Shown here: in pieces, positions 15,980-22,984 of the stretch | How positions within the stretch are numbered: position 1 is the first letter of the stretch | How the letters are laid out: each line of letters begins with the position of its first letter | Assembly: GCF_905212195.1 (NCBI RefSeq) | Contig: NZ_CAJMDQ010000017.1 | Span: 1 to 32,607, forward strand | Origin: an uncultured Anaerotignum sp. | Lineage (GTDB): Bacteria > Bacillota > Clostridia > Lachnospirales > Anaerotignaceae | Length of the DNA: 32,607 nt | Reading direction: 5' to 3' | The notes under the pieces: model-generated | What the model saw: the letters and a program-made list of their open reading frames with translations, nothing else | Databases searched by the model: none | What the model was told of the DNA's origin: nothing | Translations under genes and position numbers: made by a program

Positions 15980-16009
15980 ATCATATCACAAATCATGTTG
16001 TGCTGTCAA
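15980..16009 (-). promoter_or_regulatory. Promoter of the rhomboid gene
   Basis: Minus-strand perfect TTGACA (16009-16004), 18-base spacer, TATGAT (15985-15980). The start would be near 15973, giving a leader of about 165 bases. Confidence 0.75.
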
Positions 16010-16084
16010 TTTGCCCAAATGATTTTTCTGCCATTTCTTCTCGACAGGAGTTTACAAAAACCTACATTTTCTCAAAGAAAAGGG

Positions 16085-16405
16085 CAGGGTGTCAAAAGTT
16101 GACACCCTGTCGTCAAAGTCTCATTTCATTCAAGACTTTGACGAGTAGACAGAAGTATAAAGCAGGAGTTCCATGGACTTAAAAGCCTTGAAACTCCTGC
16201 TTCTCCTCGTCGGAAATGAATTCCGCCTGCGGATTCCACTTGGGGAACTACATACCGCAAAGAAGTGCGGACAGCCATTTATGGCTGGCGTTTGCGGAGC
16301 AAACGTATTGACCATGGTTCCCCAAACCCCTTCCGCGTTCCTGCAAAAGTATAAAATCTAGTCTTTTGACAGACGAAGAGGCATGTCCAGAAAAGACATG
16401 CCTCT
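16085..16405. other. Gene-free interval made of strong inverted repeats
   Basis: No credible gene. Hairpins in order are CAGGGTGTCAA/TTGACACCCTG (16085-16109), GTCAAAGTCT/AGACTTTGAC (16112-16142), AGCAGGAGTT/AACTCCTGCT (16161-16201), a four-way-junction-like fold at 16229-16336, and AGAGGCATGTC/GACATGCCTCT (16377-16405). The last may weakly terminate thiD on the minus strand but lacks a T-run. TGTCAAAAG at 16090-16098 recurs inverted at 16363-16371, so a small mobile element is one possibility and a structured RNA another. Confidence 0.6.
16229..16336. ncRNA. Candidate structured RNA with four-way junction
   Basis: Outer stems GCGGA (16229-16233)/TCCGC (16332-16336) and TTGGGGAAC (16240-16248)/GTTCCCCAA (16317-16325) are separated by a symmetric 6-by-6 internal loop. 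They enclose three perfect hairpins: CCGCA/TGCGG (16255-16270), CAGCCA/TGGCTG (16272-16287) and CGTTTGC/GCAAACG (16289-16305). I do not recognise a known RNA family. The same pairing holds on either strand, so orientation is unknown and a DNA repeat is not excluded. Confidence 0.4.
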
Positions 16406-16417
16406 AAATCTCATAAA

Positions 16418-17233
16418 TCAATCTTTGATTTCGTCCCAGATACCAGCTTTGGTATAGAGTTCATAGAAATGGTTGGTAGGGCCTACGCCTTTGCCGATGT
16501 CCAGAGAATGGGCAATGGCTGTTGTGATGTAGTCTTTGGCAATGCGCACTGCTTCTTCCACAGTTTTGCCTTTTGCCAGATTTGCCGCGATACAGGAGGA
16601 CATGGTGCATCCTGTGCCGTGGGTATTCTTTGTATTGATACGGTCAGAATGAAGTGTCACAATGTTTTCCCCGTCAAAGAGCAGGTCTGTAGCGTCGTCT
16701 TCCAGATGACCGCCTTTGATGAGCACGTTTTTGGCACCCATTTTATGAATGGCTCTTGCTGCCTGTTCCATGGAAGCCAGGTCATTGATCTTCAGGCCTG
16801 TGATGACTTCTGCTTCCGGCAGGTTAGGAGTGATGACATAAGCCAGAGGAATCAGTCTGGTGATGAGGGCTTCTTTGGCTTCGGGCTGCATCAGGTCAAA
16901 ACCGCTCTTGGAAATCATAACAGGGTCCAGCACAACATTCTTGGGCTGATACTGTTCCAGTTTATCCGCAATGGCGTGGATGGTAGGAATCTGGGATACC
17001 ATACCGATTTTTACAGCGCTTACTTCAATGTCTGTAAAAATGGCGTCAATCTGGCCTTTGATGATTTCAGGGTCAATGTCCTGACAGCCAAATACACCCT
17101 GTGTGTTCTGGACAGTTACCGCTGTGATAACGCTCATACCATAAGTGCCCTGTGCGGAAAATGTTTTCAGGTCCGCCTGAATGCCAGCGCCGCCGCAGGT
17201 GTCAGAACCAGCTATGGTCAATACATGTTTCAT
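16418..17233 (-). CDS. thiD: Hydroxymethylpyrimidine / phosphomethylpyrimidine kinase
   Basis: ThiD phosphorylates HMP and then HMP-phosphate to give HMP-PP, the pyrimidine half of thiamine. The 271-residue ribokinase-fold protein shows the N-terminal substrate motif GSDTCGGAGIQADLK (9-23), VLDPVM (101-106), ITPNLPEAE (134-142) and the anion-hole NTHGTGCTMSS (203-213). CAGGAGG lies 8 bases before the ATG. It follows thiW by only 18 bases and lies downstream of a TPP riboswitch, so it belongs to a two-gene thiamine operon that is repressed when TPP is abundant. Confidence 0.96.
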   Translation of the reverse strand: MKHVLTIAGSDTCGGAGIQADLKTFSAQGTYGMSVITAVTVQNTQGVFGCQDIDPEIIKGQIDAIFTDIEVSAVKIGMVSQIPTIHAIADKLEQYQPKNVVLDPVMISKSGFDLMQPEAKEALITRLIPLAYVITPNLPEAEVITGLKINDLASMEQAARAIHKMGAKNVLIKGGHLEDDATDLLFDGENIVTLHSDRINTKNTHGTGCTMSSCIAANLAKGKTVEEAVRIAKDYITTAIAHSLDIGKGVGPTNHFYELYTKAGIWDEIKD

Positions 17234-17251
17234 ACTTCATTCCTCCTGTTT

Positions 17252-17740
17252 TCAAATACTCTTTTTTGCTGCCTGCACAAAATGGGCAGACTTCAGCAAA
17301 ATCATGGCAATGACGCTGCCGCCGAAGGAGCTGAGCAGGAAAGAAGGCACAAAAGCCAATGCGCCGGCTTCCTGACCCATCAAAAGGATTGCCATGGGCA
17401 CTGCCAAAAGACCGCCCAGAACCCCTGTGCCAACCACTTCCGCAGCTGCCGTTGCCCAATTGTTCTTTGTCATTTTATACATCATCCCTGCCAGAAACGC
17501 CCCTACCATACTGCCGGGGAATGCCAGCAGAGAGCCTGTGCCCATGAAGTTGCGCAGCAGGGAAATGCAGAAAGCGTTGATGACGCCGTAAGCAGGCCCC
17601 AGAAATACTGCCGCCAGTATATTCAGGGTATGCTGCACAGGGAAGCATTTGGATGCCCCCACAGGGATGTAAATGATATTCCCAGCCAGAACGCCCACTG
17701 CAATGAACATTGCCGAAATTGCCATTTTCTTTGTTTTCAT
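17252..17740 (-). CDS. thiW: ThiW, S-component of an ECF transporter for the thiazole precursor
   Basis: The 162-residue, very hydrophobic protein has five to six predicted membrane helices and the family motif GASKCFPVQHTLNILAAVFL (29-48). ThiW proteins are the substrate-binding S-components of energy-coupling factor transporters and are assigned to hydroxyethylthiazole by their constant association with TPP riboswitches and thiamine genes. No EcfA or EcfT gene is present here, so a shared energising module elsewhere is expected. AAGGAGAGAGG lies before the ATG. It is the first gene after the riboswitch. Confidence 0.9.
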   Translation of the reverse strand: MKTKKMAISAMFIAVGVLAGNIIYIPVGASKCFPVQHTLNILAAVFLGPAYGVINAFCISLLRNFMGTGSLLAFPGSMVGAFLAGMMYKMTKNNWATAAAEVVGTGVLGGLLAVPMAILLMGQEAGALAFVPSFLLSSFGGSVIAMILLKSAHFVQAAKKSI

Positions 17741-17808
17741 GGTGCCTCTCTCCTTTTTTCTCAGTCCGTTTACATTGCTGGAAATTGGTGGATGGGCATC
17801 CTTTGCAT

Positions 17809-17835
17809 AAAAAAAGCACAGCCGCTTTGCTGTGC
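17809..17835 (-). terminator. TPP riboswitch-controlled terminator
   Basis: Minus-strand GCACAGC and GCTGTGC form a 7-bp stem with an AAAGCG loop followed by seven T. It lies between the TPP aptamer and thiW, indicating transcriptional OFF control. Confidence 0.88.
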
Positions 17836-17849
17836 CTGTTCTGCAAGAT

Positions 17850-17944
17850 TCCGCTTCCCTACGCTGGCATGATCCAGATCAGGTGAAATAAGGGTATCGG
17901 ACCCATTACCGATTCTCAGCCGTTTGCGCGGCACCCCCAGCAAA
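17850..17944 (-). ncRNA. TPP riboswitch (THI element)
   Basis: Minus-strand sequence carries GGGGGTGCC, GGCTGAGAATC, ACCTGATCTGGATCATGCC and AGCGTAGGGAAGC, the conserved THI blocks. P1 pairs TTTGCT (17944-17939) with AGCGGA (17855-17850). The aptamer is followed directly by a terminator and the thiW-thiD operon. Confidence 0.97.
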
Positions 17945-17972
17945 TGTAAAAATTTGTTGTTCTTCTGTCCAC

Positions 17973-18001
17973 AGCATACCACTGTTTGTATTTTCTGTCA
18001 A
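17973..18001 (-). promoter_or_regulatory. Promoter of the thiW-thiD operon
   Basis: Minus-strand perfect TTGACA (18001-17996), 17-base spacer, TATGCT (17978-17973), starting RNA near 17966, about 20 bases before the TPP aptamer. Confidence 0.75.
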
Positions 18002-18025
18002 CGAGTTCAGGTGTACTTTTTCCCG

Positions 18026-18069
18026 AAATAAAAAGGCTGTAACCCTTTATTTTTCAGGGATACAGCCTT
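18026..18069 (-). terminator. Terminator of the GDPD-like gene
   Basis: Minus-strand AAGGCTGTATCCCT pairs with AGGGTTACAGCCTT (one T-T mismatch), followed by TTTATTTC. It separates this gene from the thiW promoter. Confidence 0.85.
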
Positions 18070-18084
18070 CTTTGCAAAATGTTG

Positions 18085-19350
18085 TTATTTCTCTGCTTTT
18101 GCTGCTTTTGTCACAGTTGTGACGCCGTCTTTTGTTTCCAGTGCATGACCAGTCAAATCCAGCATGCCCTGCAAAGGATAATACAAATCGCCGTCGATGG
18201 TGTAGCCTGTGAGGGTCACTTCTGTGCCGTTATAAGTCAGTTTATTTTCCGCTCTTTTTGTAATGAGGCGGTCGCTTTCTTTCAGCAGCAGTTCATTGCC
18301 CAGTGTGGTGAATGTGCCGCTGTTTTTCAGTGCCAATGTGTTTGTAGCAACGTCAAACTGTGCGGAGAATCCGCCATTTGCAGACAGCATTGCCGCATAG
18401 TCGCGGAGTTTCACATACTTGGTGCCCATGATGTCCATGGTATGCAGTGTGTAGTTGTTGCTGCCCATATTCACGGGTTCCACGGAGAGTTTTCTTGCGT
18501 TTTCCAGACCTACCCAATCCAATTCATAAGGCTTGATACTGTCTGTGTAAATGCCGCTGACCCCCATCGCCAGCAGGTCTTCAAACTGCAAGTAGCGGTT
18601 GACTGTATGGGCATAGACCTGTACATCTTTCGCCTGGAAGGTATCCACAATAGACTGGGTCAGGCGGCTTTTTTCAATGGTCACAACGCCAATGCCGTTT
18701 TTGGCACAGAAATCCGCTGTTTCTACATAGTCCACATTGGTCTGCAAATACAGGGTATAAATCCACTGGGGGAAGTTATAGATTTCCTTAATCCAGCCCA
18801 GCATTTCCTCATTGTAAATCTGAGGGATAATACGGTCCAGAATTTCGGGATGGCCAATGTTGTTGGCGATATTCTTCAAATCCTGGAACTGTTTCTGGAC
18901 AGTGGCTTTGTCTGTATCTTTTGTATCTGTCACCAGATACACGTCTGTGTAAGTGGTCATCAGATACATCAGGTCTACAGCCGTCATAGGGGTCTGTTCA
19001 TAAATGATTTTCTCATTCTGGAAGGTATTGCTGTCCATGACCAGATTGCTGCCGGGCTCGATTTCCAGACGGTAATAACTGCCGTCAGCGTCGAAGTCAT
19101 GGCGCACCACCAGCGCCCCGTCAGATGTATAGATAAAATCCGCCTCCATGACGCGGTAGCCGTTTTCCCAAGAGGAAATAAAGGCTTCCTGAGAGTTGGT
19201 TTCGATTTTTCCGTCATATTCCCCTAAAGCGTGGGCAATGAGGGGATTTCCTGCGGTCCAGTCCGCGTTTGCCGCATACGCATTGGCAGGCACCAGCAAT
19301 ACCCCCAGCATTGCAGCCACTGCCATGGCGCTCAGTCTTTTTCCTTTCAT
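18085..19350 (-). CDS. Secreted glycerophosphodiester phosphodiesterase-like protein with C-terminal copper-amine-oxidase-N-like domain
   Basis: I place the start at the ATG at 19350 (421 residues, MKGKRLSAMA), because GGAG lies 9 bases upstream. The frame can extend five codons further, to 19365. A signal peptide (about 1-27, ANAYAANA) is followed by a GDPD/PLC-like barrel: LIAHALGEYDGK (His40), TNSQEAF, EADF (Glu69, Asp71) and VVRHD (His84). Classical enzymes have HRG after the first His, but here it is HALG, so activity or substrate may differ. Residues from about 270 on resemble the copper amine oxidase N-terminal-like stalk domain (KYVKLRDYAAML), common in Clostridia surface proteins and probably structural. 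A role in extracellular glycerophosphodiester or teichoic-acid turnover is inference. Confidence 0.82.
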   Translation of the reverse strand: MKGKRLSAMAVAAMLGVLLVPANAYAANADWTAGNPLIAHALGEYDGKIETNSQEAFISSWENGYRVMEADFIYTSDGALVVRHDFDADGSYYRLEIEPGSNLVMDSNTFQNEKIIYEQTPMTAVDLMYLMTTYTDVYLVTDTKDTDKATVQKQFQDLKNIANNIGHPEILDRIIPQIYNEEMLGWIKEIYNFPQWIYTLYLQTNVDYVETADFCAKNGIGVVTIEKSRLTQSIVDTFQAKDVQVYAHTVNRYLQFEDLLAMGVSGIYTDSIKPYELDWVGLENARKLSVEPVNMGSNNYTLHTMDIMGTKYVKLRDYAAMLSANGGFSAQFDVATNTLALKNSGTFTTLGNELLLKESDRLITKRAENKLTYNGTEVTLTGYTIDGDLYYPLQGMLDLTGHALETKDGVTTVTKAAKAEK

Positions 19351-19391
19351 CTCATCACACTCCATATTCTGGTAAAATATTCTTTAGACAC

Positions 19392-19426
19392 AAAAAGGCA
19401 GAAGCATAGTCTCCCCATGCCCTGCC
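19392..19426 (-). terminator. Terminator after the DUF1292 gene
   Basis: Minus-strand GGCAGGGCAT and ATGCTTCTGCC form an interrupted stem followed by TTTTTG, 17 bases after the stop codon. Confidence 0.6.
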
Positions 19427-19442
19427 CCTCGTTGTGTTTTGA

Positions 19443-19751
19443 TTATTCTTCGTCTTCGTACATGTCGTAGAAAGCATTGGAAACTTTGTCGAATTCATCG
19501 TCATCTTCGATAACGTTCAGTTCGATTTCGTCGCCAACTTCTTTGTATTCATACAGCAGAACGGTTTCGTCTTCCAAAGGAAGCAGGGCAATGTATTCTT
19601 TGCCTTCCAGACCTTCCACTTCAAATACGCCCAGAATGCCGCATTCCATTTCTGTATCGTCGTCCAGTGTCAGGAACATGGTTTCCAGATCCATTACGTC
19701 TTCTTCGTGTTCGTGGTCATGACCGCAGCCGCATCCGCATTTTTCGCTCAT
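19443..19751 (-). CDS. DUF1292 family protein with Cys/His-rich N-terminus
   Basis: The 102-residue acidic protein belongs to the DUF1292 family (core FLTLDDDTEMECGILGVFEVEGLEGKEYIALLPL, seen as a beta-rich domain), of unknown function and widespread in Firmicutes. The ATG at 19751 is chosen because AGGAGG lies 8 bases upstream. Its N-terminus, MSEKCGCGCGHDHEHEED, has three Cys and three His in ten residues and looks like a metal-binding tail. The C-terminus is a run of Asp/Glu. A promoter lies upstream at 19800-19828. Confidence 0.85.
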   Translation of the reverse strand: MSEKCGCGCGHDHEHEEDVMDLETMFLTLDDDTEMECGILGVFEVEGLEGKEYIALLPLEDETVLLYEYKEVGDEIELNVIEDDDEFDKVSNAFYDMYEDEE

Positions 19752-19799
19752 ATTCGCTACCTCCTGCAATGTTGTTTTTTACTTAAAAGTTCCTTATTT

Positions 19800-19828
19800 A
19801 TGATACATGATTTCCATGATTTCCACAA
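19800..19828 (-). promoter_or_regulatory. Probable promoter of the DUF1292 gene
   Basis: Minus-strand TTGTGG (19828-19823), 17-base spacer, TATCAT (19805-19800). The spacer contains a tandem GGAAATCAT pair. The -35 is weak. Confidence 0.4.
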
Positions 19829-19843
19829 TGATTTTTTCGGGAT

Positions 19844-21097
19844 TTATTTTTTCTTTTTTGTTACAAACTTCTTGCCGCTTTTTGCCTGTCCTTTGGGCTG
19901 GGCTTTTTCCTTGGGCTGGGACTTTCTGGGTTCCAGATCTTTTTTGGTCTTGGTGCTGTCGGTAAGCTTGCCGTAAACCATATCTTTCTGGGCAAAACGC
20001 AGTCCCCATACCTTTTCATACTTATGAATCCAGCGACGTTCATAAGGGGTTACTATGGAGATGGCACAGCCTGTCTGCCCCTGTCTGCCGCAGCGTCCCG
20101 CACGGTGGAGATAATGGGTCGGGTCTTCGGGAATATCCAGATTGATGACATGGGTTACATCGGGGATGTCCAGACCTCTGGCGCCGATGTCAGAAGCCAC
20201 CAATACCTGCACACGACCTTCTCTGAAATCATCCAGTGCTGTTTTTCTGTCCAGTTTGCCTACCTGACCATAGATACCAGCCGCCTTGATGCCGTGGTAA
20301 TTGAGCTTGTCCACAGTCACCTCGATGTTTTCCGGGTTATTGAGGAACACCATGGCTTTTTTCGGTTTTTCCCCTGCCAGCACCTTTCGCAGCATGAGGA
20401 ATTTTTCTCTGGGTGCGGTCAGGATAAAGTAATGGGAAATGGTATCGGGAACCTGTCCCACCTGAGAAGCCCCTTCCACAAAAAGGGCGTCTTCTTTCAT
20501 GATTTCTTTTGCACGCTGCTGGGTTTCGCCGCCAACGGAAGCGGAAAGGAGCACCAGCTGTCTGTCACGGAGAGTTGTTTTGATGACAGCCTGCACAGCG
20601 GCGAAATTGCCGTCCTCCAGCAGTCTGTCCCCTTCATCCAGCACAATGGTCTTTACCAGATGTGCCTGAATCTTTTTCCGTTTGATCAGGTCTAAAATAC
20701 GACCTGTGGAACCTACCACGATGGGCGGTTTTTCACGAAGGCGTTCCACCTGACGCTGGAGTCTTGCGGTACCGATGATAAGGGCGCAGCCCACATTGAC
20801 ACCGGCGTTCTTTGCCAAAAGTTCCGCCTGACGATGCACCTGCGCCGCCAGTTCATGGGTAGGTGTCAGGATGATTGCCTGTGTTCCTCTTACGTTAGGG
20901 TCGATTCTCTGGAAAATGGGCAGCAGATAAGCAAGGGTTTTGCCGGAGCCTGTTTCTGATCTGCCGACCACGTCTTTCCCTGTCATAATGGCAGGGATCA
21001 TTTTTGTCTGTATATCTGTGGGCACAGTAATGTCCTGCTTTGCCAAGCCTGCCACAAGGGCGTCGGACAGTCCCAGTGTCTGAAAATTCTGTTCCAT
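19844..21097 (-). CDS. DEAD-box-like RNA helicase with variant motifs
   Basis: The 417-residue protein has both RecA domains of a DEAD-box helicase: Q-motif region PTDIQ (26-30), motif I SETGSGKT (47-54), motif Ia PTHELA (79-84), motif II DEGD (154-157), motif III SAS (185-187), motif V ASDIGARGLDI (301-311) and motif VI HRAGRCGR (331-338). Three motifs differ from the usual PTRELA, DEAD and SAT. The ATPase residues (Walker Lys53, Asp154-Glu155) are kept, so it should still be an active RNA-dependent ATPase. The tail (about 380-417) is very Lys-rich, typical of RNA-binding extensions. AGGAAGGA precedes the ATG. It lies 46 bases after cwlD on the same strand and may be co-transcribed with it. 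Confidence 0.92.
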   Translation of the reverse strand: MEQNFQTLGLSDALVAGLAKQDITVPTDIQTKMIPAIMTGKDVVGRSETGSGKTLAYLLPIFQRIDPNVRGTQAIILTPTHELAAQVHRQAELLAKNAGVNVGCALIIGTARLQRQVERLREKPPIVVGSTGRILDLIKRKKIQAHLVKTIVLDEGDRLLEDGNFAAVQAVIKTTLRDRQLVLLSASVGGETQQRAKEIMKEDALFVEGASQVGQVPDTISHYFILTAPREKFLMLRKVLAGEKPKKAMVFLNNPENIEVTVDKLNYHGIKAAGIYGQVGKLDRKTALDDFREGRVQVLVASDIGARGLDIPDVTHVINLDIPEDPTHYLHRAGRCGRQGQTGCAISIVTPYERRWIHKYEKVWGLRFAQKDMVYGKLTDSTKTKKDLEPRKSQPKEKAQPKGQAKSGKKFVTKKKK

Positions 21098-21143
21098 GGT
21101 TCCATTCCTTCCTAATAATCAAAGCGTTTCGTCGTTTTTCCCA

Positions 21144-21857
21144 TTATATCCGCTTTTCCGCAAGCTGTAAACCTCCGGCGCCGTCTTTCGCCGCAAAATA
21201 GTCCAGAATGCCGCAGTAAATACCCCATGCCATCTGTTCCTGATAAGTATCGTCATTGAGTTTGGCTTCCTCTGTCTGATTTGACAAAAAACCGCACTCC
21301 ACCAATGCCGCCGGAATCTGGGTGGTGCGGAGGATGTAATAATCGCTGTTGGCCTTGATTTGCCTTGTATTCTCCTGATCTACTCTCTGCCGCAGACTTT
21401 CCTGTATACATTGGGCAAGGGCTTTGCCTTCCTCGCTCTGGCTATAGTAAAAGACCTGCGCCCCTTTGGCAGAAGAAGAAGGAAAGGCGTTCTGATGGAT
21501 GCTCACCAAAATATCCGCGCCGCTTTCATTGGTGATTTCCTTTCGCACCCGCATGTCCTCCTGTTTGCTCTGCCCCAAAGCCATGCCGTCCCCTCTGGTC
21601 ACGTAGACCCTTGCGCCCCCCTGTTCCAGATACGCCTGCAATTTCTTCACAATGGCAAGGTTCAGTTCCTGTTCGTCTACCCCTGTTTTTCCCGTTTTCC
21701 CCGGGTCCCAGCCGCCGTGTCCCGCATCCAGCACAATGGTCTTTTCCGCCACAGGCAGCATAGTTTCCGCTGCCCGTCCCTGATGAAGCACACAAAGGCA
21801 GATTACCATACAGCACACCCATAACAAATACCGCCGCTTTTTCTCGTCCATATCCAT
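21144..21857 (-). CDS. cwlD: N-acetylmuramoyl-L-alanine amidase (Amidase_3), CwlD-like
   Basis: The chosen start (AGGAGG five bases upstream of the ATG at 21857) gives 237 residues. A signal anchor (about 9-27) is followed by a single Amidase_3 domain with zinc ligands His47 (DAGHGG), Glu64 (DEQELNL) and His121 (SIHQNA) and catalytic Glu187 (VECGFLSN). Such enzymes cut the bond between N-acetylmuramic acid and the peptide stem. The short single-domain layout with an N-terminal anchor and no cell-wall-binding repeats matches CwlD, which makes muramic-delta-lactam in the spore cortex. That assignment implies a spore former but is by resemblance. Alternative starts are at 21872 and 21851. Confidence 0.84.
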   Translation of the reverse strand: MDMDEKKRRYLLWVCCMVICLCVLHQGRAAETMLPVAEKTIVLDAGHGGWDPGKTGKTGVDEQELNLAIVKKLQAYLEQGGARVYVTRGDGMALGQSKQEDMRVRKEITNESGADILVSIHQNAFPSSSAKGAQVFYYSQSEEGKALAQCIQESLRQRVDQENTRQIKANSDYYILRTTQIPAALVECGFLSNQTEEAKLNDDTYQEQMAWGIYCGILDYFAAKDGAGGLQLAEKRI

Positions 21858-21890
21858 TCCCCCTCCTGTCATGTTTATGAGGCAAAACGG

Positions 21891-21929
21891 AAAAAAAGAC
21901 GGGTCTGTCTGCCAGTCACCGTCTTTTTT
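21891..21929 (-). terminator. Terminator of the EamA transporter gene
   Basis: AAAAAAAGACGG (21891-21902) and CCGTCTTTTTT (21919-21929) form a stem flanked by A and T runs. It can function on both strands. On the minus strand it ends the EamA transcript before cwlD. Confidence 0.85.
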
Positions 21930-21953
21930 CCTAAGGGAATGGGAATTTATATC

Positions 21954-22865
21954 TTACAAAATATTGGGAATCTTTCCAGTTTTTCTTTGTTTCTGGGGCA
22001 TTTGCAGCAGCACCAGTGCGCCAAAGAGCAGCGCAACCCCCAGCCAGCCGAAGCCGTCCGGCACTTCACCAAAAGCCACCACACCCATGAGGGTTGCTGT
22101 CAATGGTTCCGCAAAGGCAAGAACAGAGGCTTTCCCCGAATCCATACGGGACAGCCCTCTGGTATAGAGCAGAAAAGGAAGAAGGGTACACACCAGCCCC
22201 AGCAGCAAGATGGCACCTGTCAGAGAAAAATCGCTGACTGCCAGAGAAAACATGTCCGCTGGATGGGACAGAGGCAACATGGCTATGGATGCCATGAGGA
22301 ATGTATAAAGTGTCACCGTTTCGGAAGTATATTTTTTCAGGGCAAATTTCCCGAAAATACTGTAAAGGGCATAACAGAAACCAGATGCAACGCCTGTGAG
22401 GATGCCAAGTACCGTCACATGAATACTGCCGCTGAATATCCCCGTGGTGCAGATGCATCCAGCCAAGGCAAATACAAGGCCTTTCACCTTCTGGGCAGTG
22501 ATTTTCTCATGAAACAGCACTGCCGACAGCACCATAACGAAAAAGGGCGCTGTATAAAGGAGGATTGCCGCCACGGACAATGTGGTGATGCTGATGGTCA
22601 CAAAGTAAAAGATGTTGAATCCGGCAATGCTGCAAATGCCTGTGCCCAAGAACATCCACAGGTCTTTCCAGTCAATACGGCAAAGTTTCCGGTCTTTGCA
22701 AAAGAGCAGCAAAAACAGTCCTGCCGCCGTCACCAGACTGCGCAGCGCCGTAATCTGCACGGCATCAAAACCTACCGCCGACAACTTGCGGGAAAACAAT
22801 CCAATGACACCCCAAAGACACCCTGCCGCAATAACCATAAGCCCTGCCATTTCTTTCTTCTGCAT
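21954..22865 (-). CDS. EamA family (DMT superfamily) transporter
   Basis: The 303-residue protein has ten predicted membrane helices in two EamA repeats (about 8-138 and 152-288). The typical motif WGVIGLFSRKL follows helix 1, and FAEPLTATLMGVVAFGE is present in the second repeat. Family members are exporters or drug/metabolite permeases, and the substrate cannot be deduced. It is divergent from a LysR regulator with overlapping promoters and inverted repeats, so regulation by that LysR protein is likely. AAGGAAGGCGG precedes the ATG. Confidence 0.9.
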   Translation of the reverse strand: MQKKEMAGLMVIAAGCLWGVIGLFSRKLSAVGFDAVQITALRSLVTAAGLFLLLFCKDRKLCRIDWKDLWMFLGTGICSIAGFNIFYFVTISITTLSVAAILLYTAPFFVMVLSAVLFHEKITAQKVKGLVFALAGCICTTGIFSGSIHVTVLGILTGVASGFCYALYSIFGKFALKKYTSETVTLYTFLMASIAMLPLSHPADMFSLAVSDFSLTGAILLLGLVCTLLPFLLYTRGLSRMDSGKASVLAFAEPLTATLMGVVAFGEVPDGFGWLGVALLFGALVLLQMPQKQRKTGKIPNIL

Positions 22866-22900
22866 ACCTTACCGCCTTCCTTTCCGAAATATCTGCCCTC

Positions 22901-22929
22901 AGTATAACGCCCCTCTTGTATAAAGTAAA
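22901..22929 (-). promoter_or_regulatory. Promoter of the EamA transporter gene
   Basis: Minus-strand TTTACT (22929-22924), 17-base spacer, TATACT (22906-22901). It overlaps the divergent LysR promoter. Confidence 0.6.
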
Positions 22930-22944
22930 ACGCTGTTTTATACT
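22916..22944 (+). promoter_or_regulatory. Promoter of the LysR regulator gene
   Basis: TTGTAT (22916-22921), 17-base spacer, TATACT (22939-22944). An inverted repeat GTATAAA/TTTATAC (22918-22943) spans both promoters. Confidence 0.6.
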
Positions 22945-22947
22945 ATT

Positions 22948-22970
22948 ATCTATGAAGAATCGTCATAGAT
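22948..22970. promoter_or_regulatory. Perfect inverted repeat, candidate LysR operator
   Basis: ATCTATGA (22948-22955) and TCATAGAT (22963-22970) are exact complements with a 7-base spacer. They lie between the lysR -10 and its AAGGAGG, well placed for autorepression. As RNA the same repeat could form a hairpin abutting the ribosome binding site. Confidence 0.6.
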
Positions 22971-22984
22971 AAGGAGGTCACAAA

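Noticed and set aside
15811..15996. 62-codon N-terminal extension of the rhomboid frame
   Set aside because: Its ATG lies upstream of the predicted transcription start and the extension reads through the leader terminator. The ATG at 15810 has an ideal ribosome site.
16130..16361. Two overlapping 61-62 codon frames on opposite strands
   Set aside because: Both cross the palindromes of the structured interval and have no ribosome site or recognisable domain.
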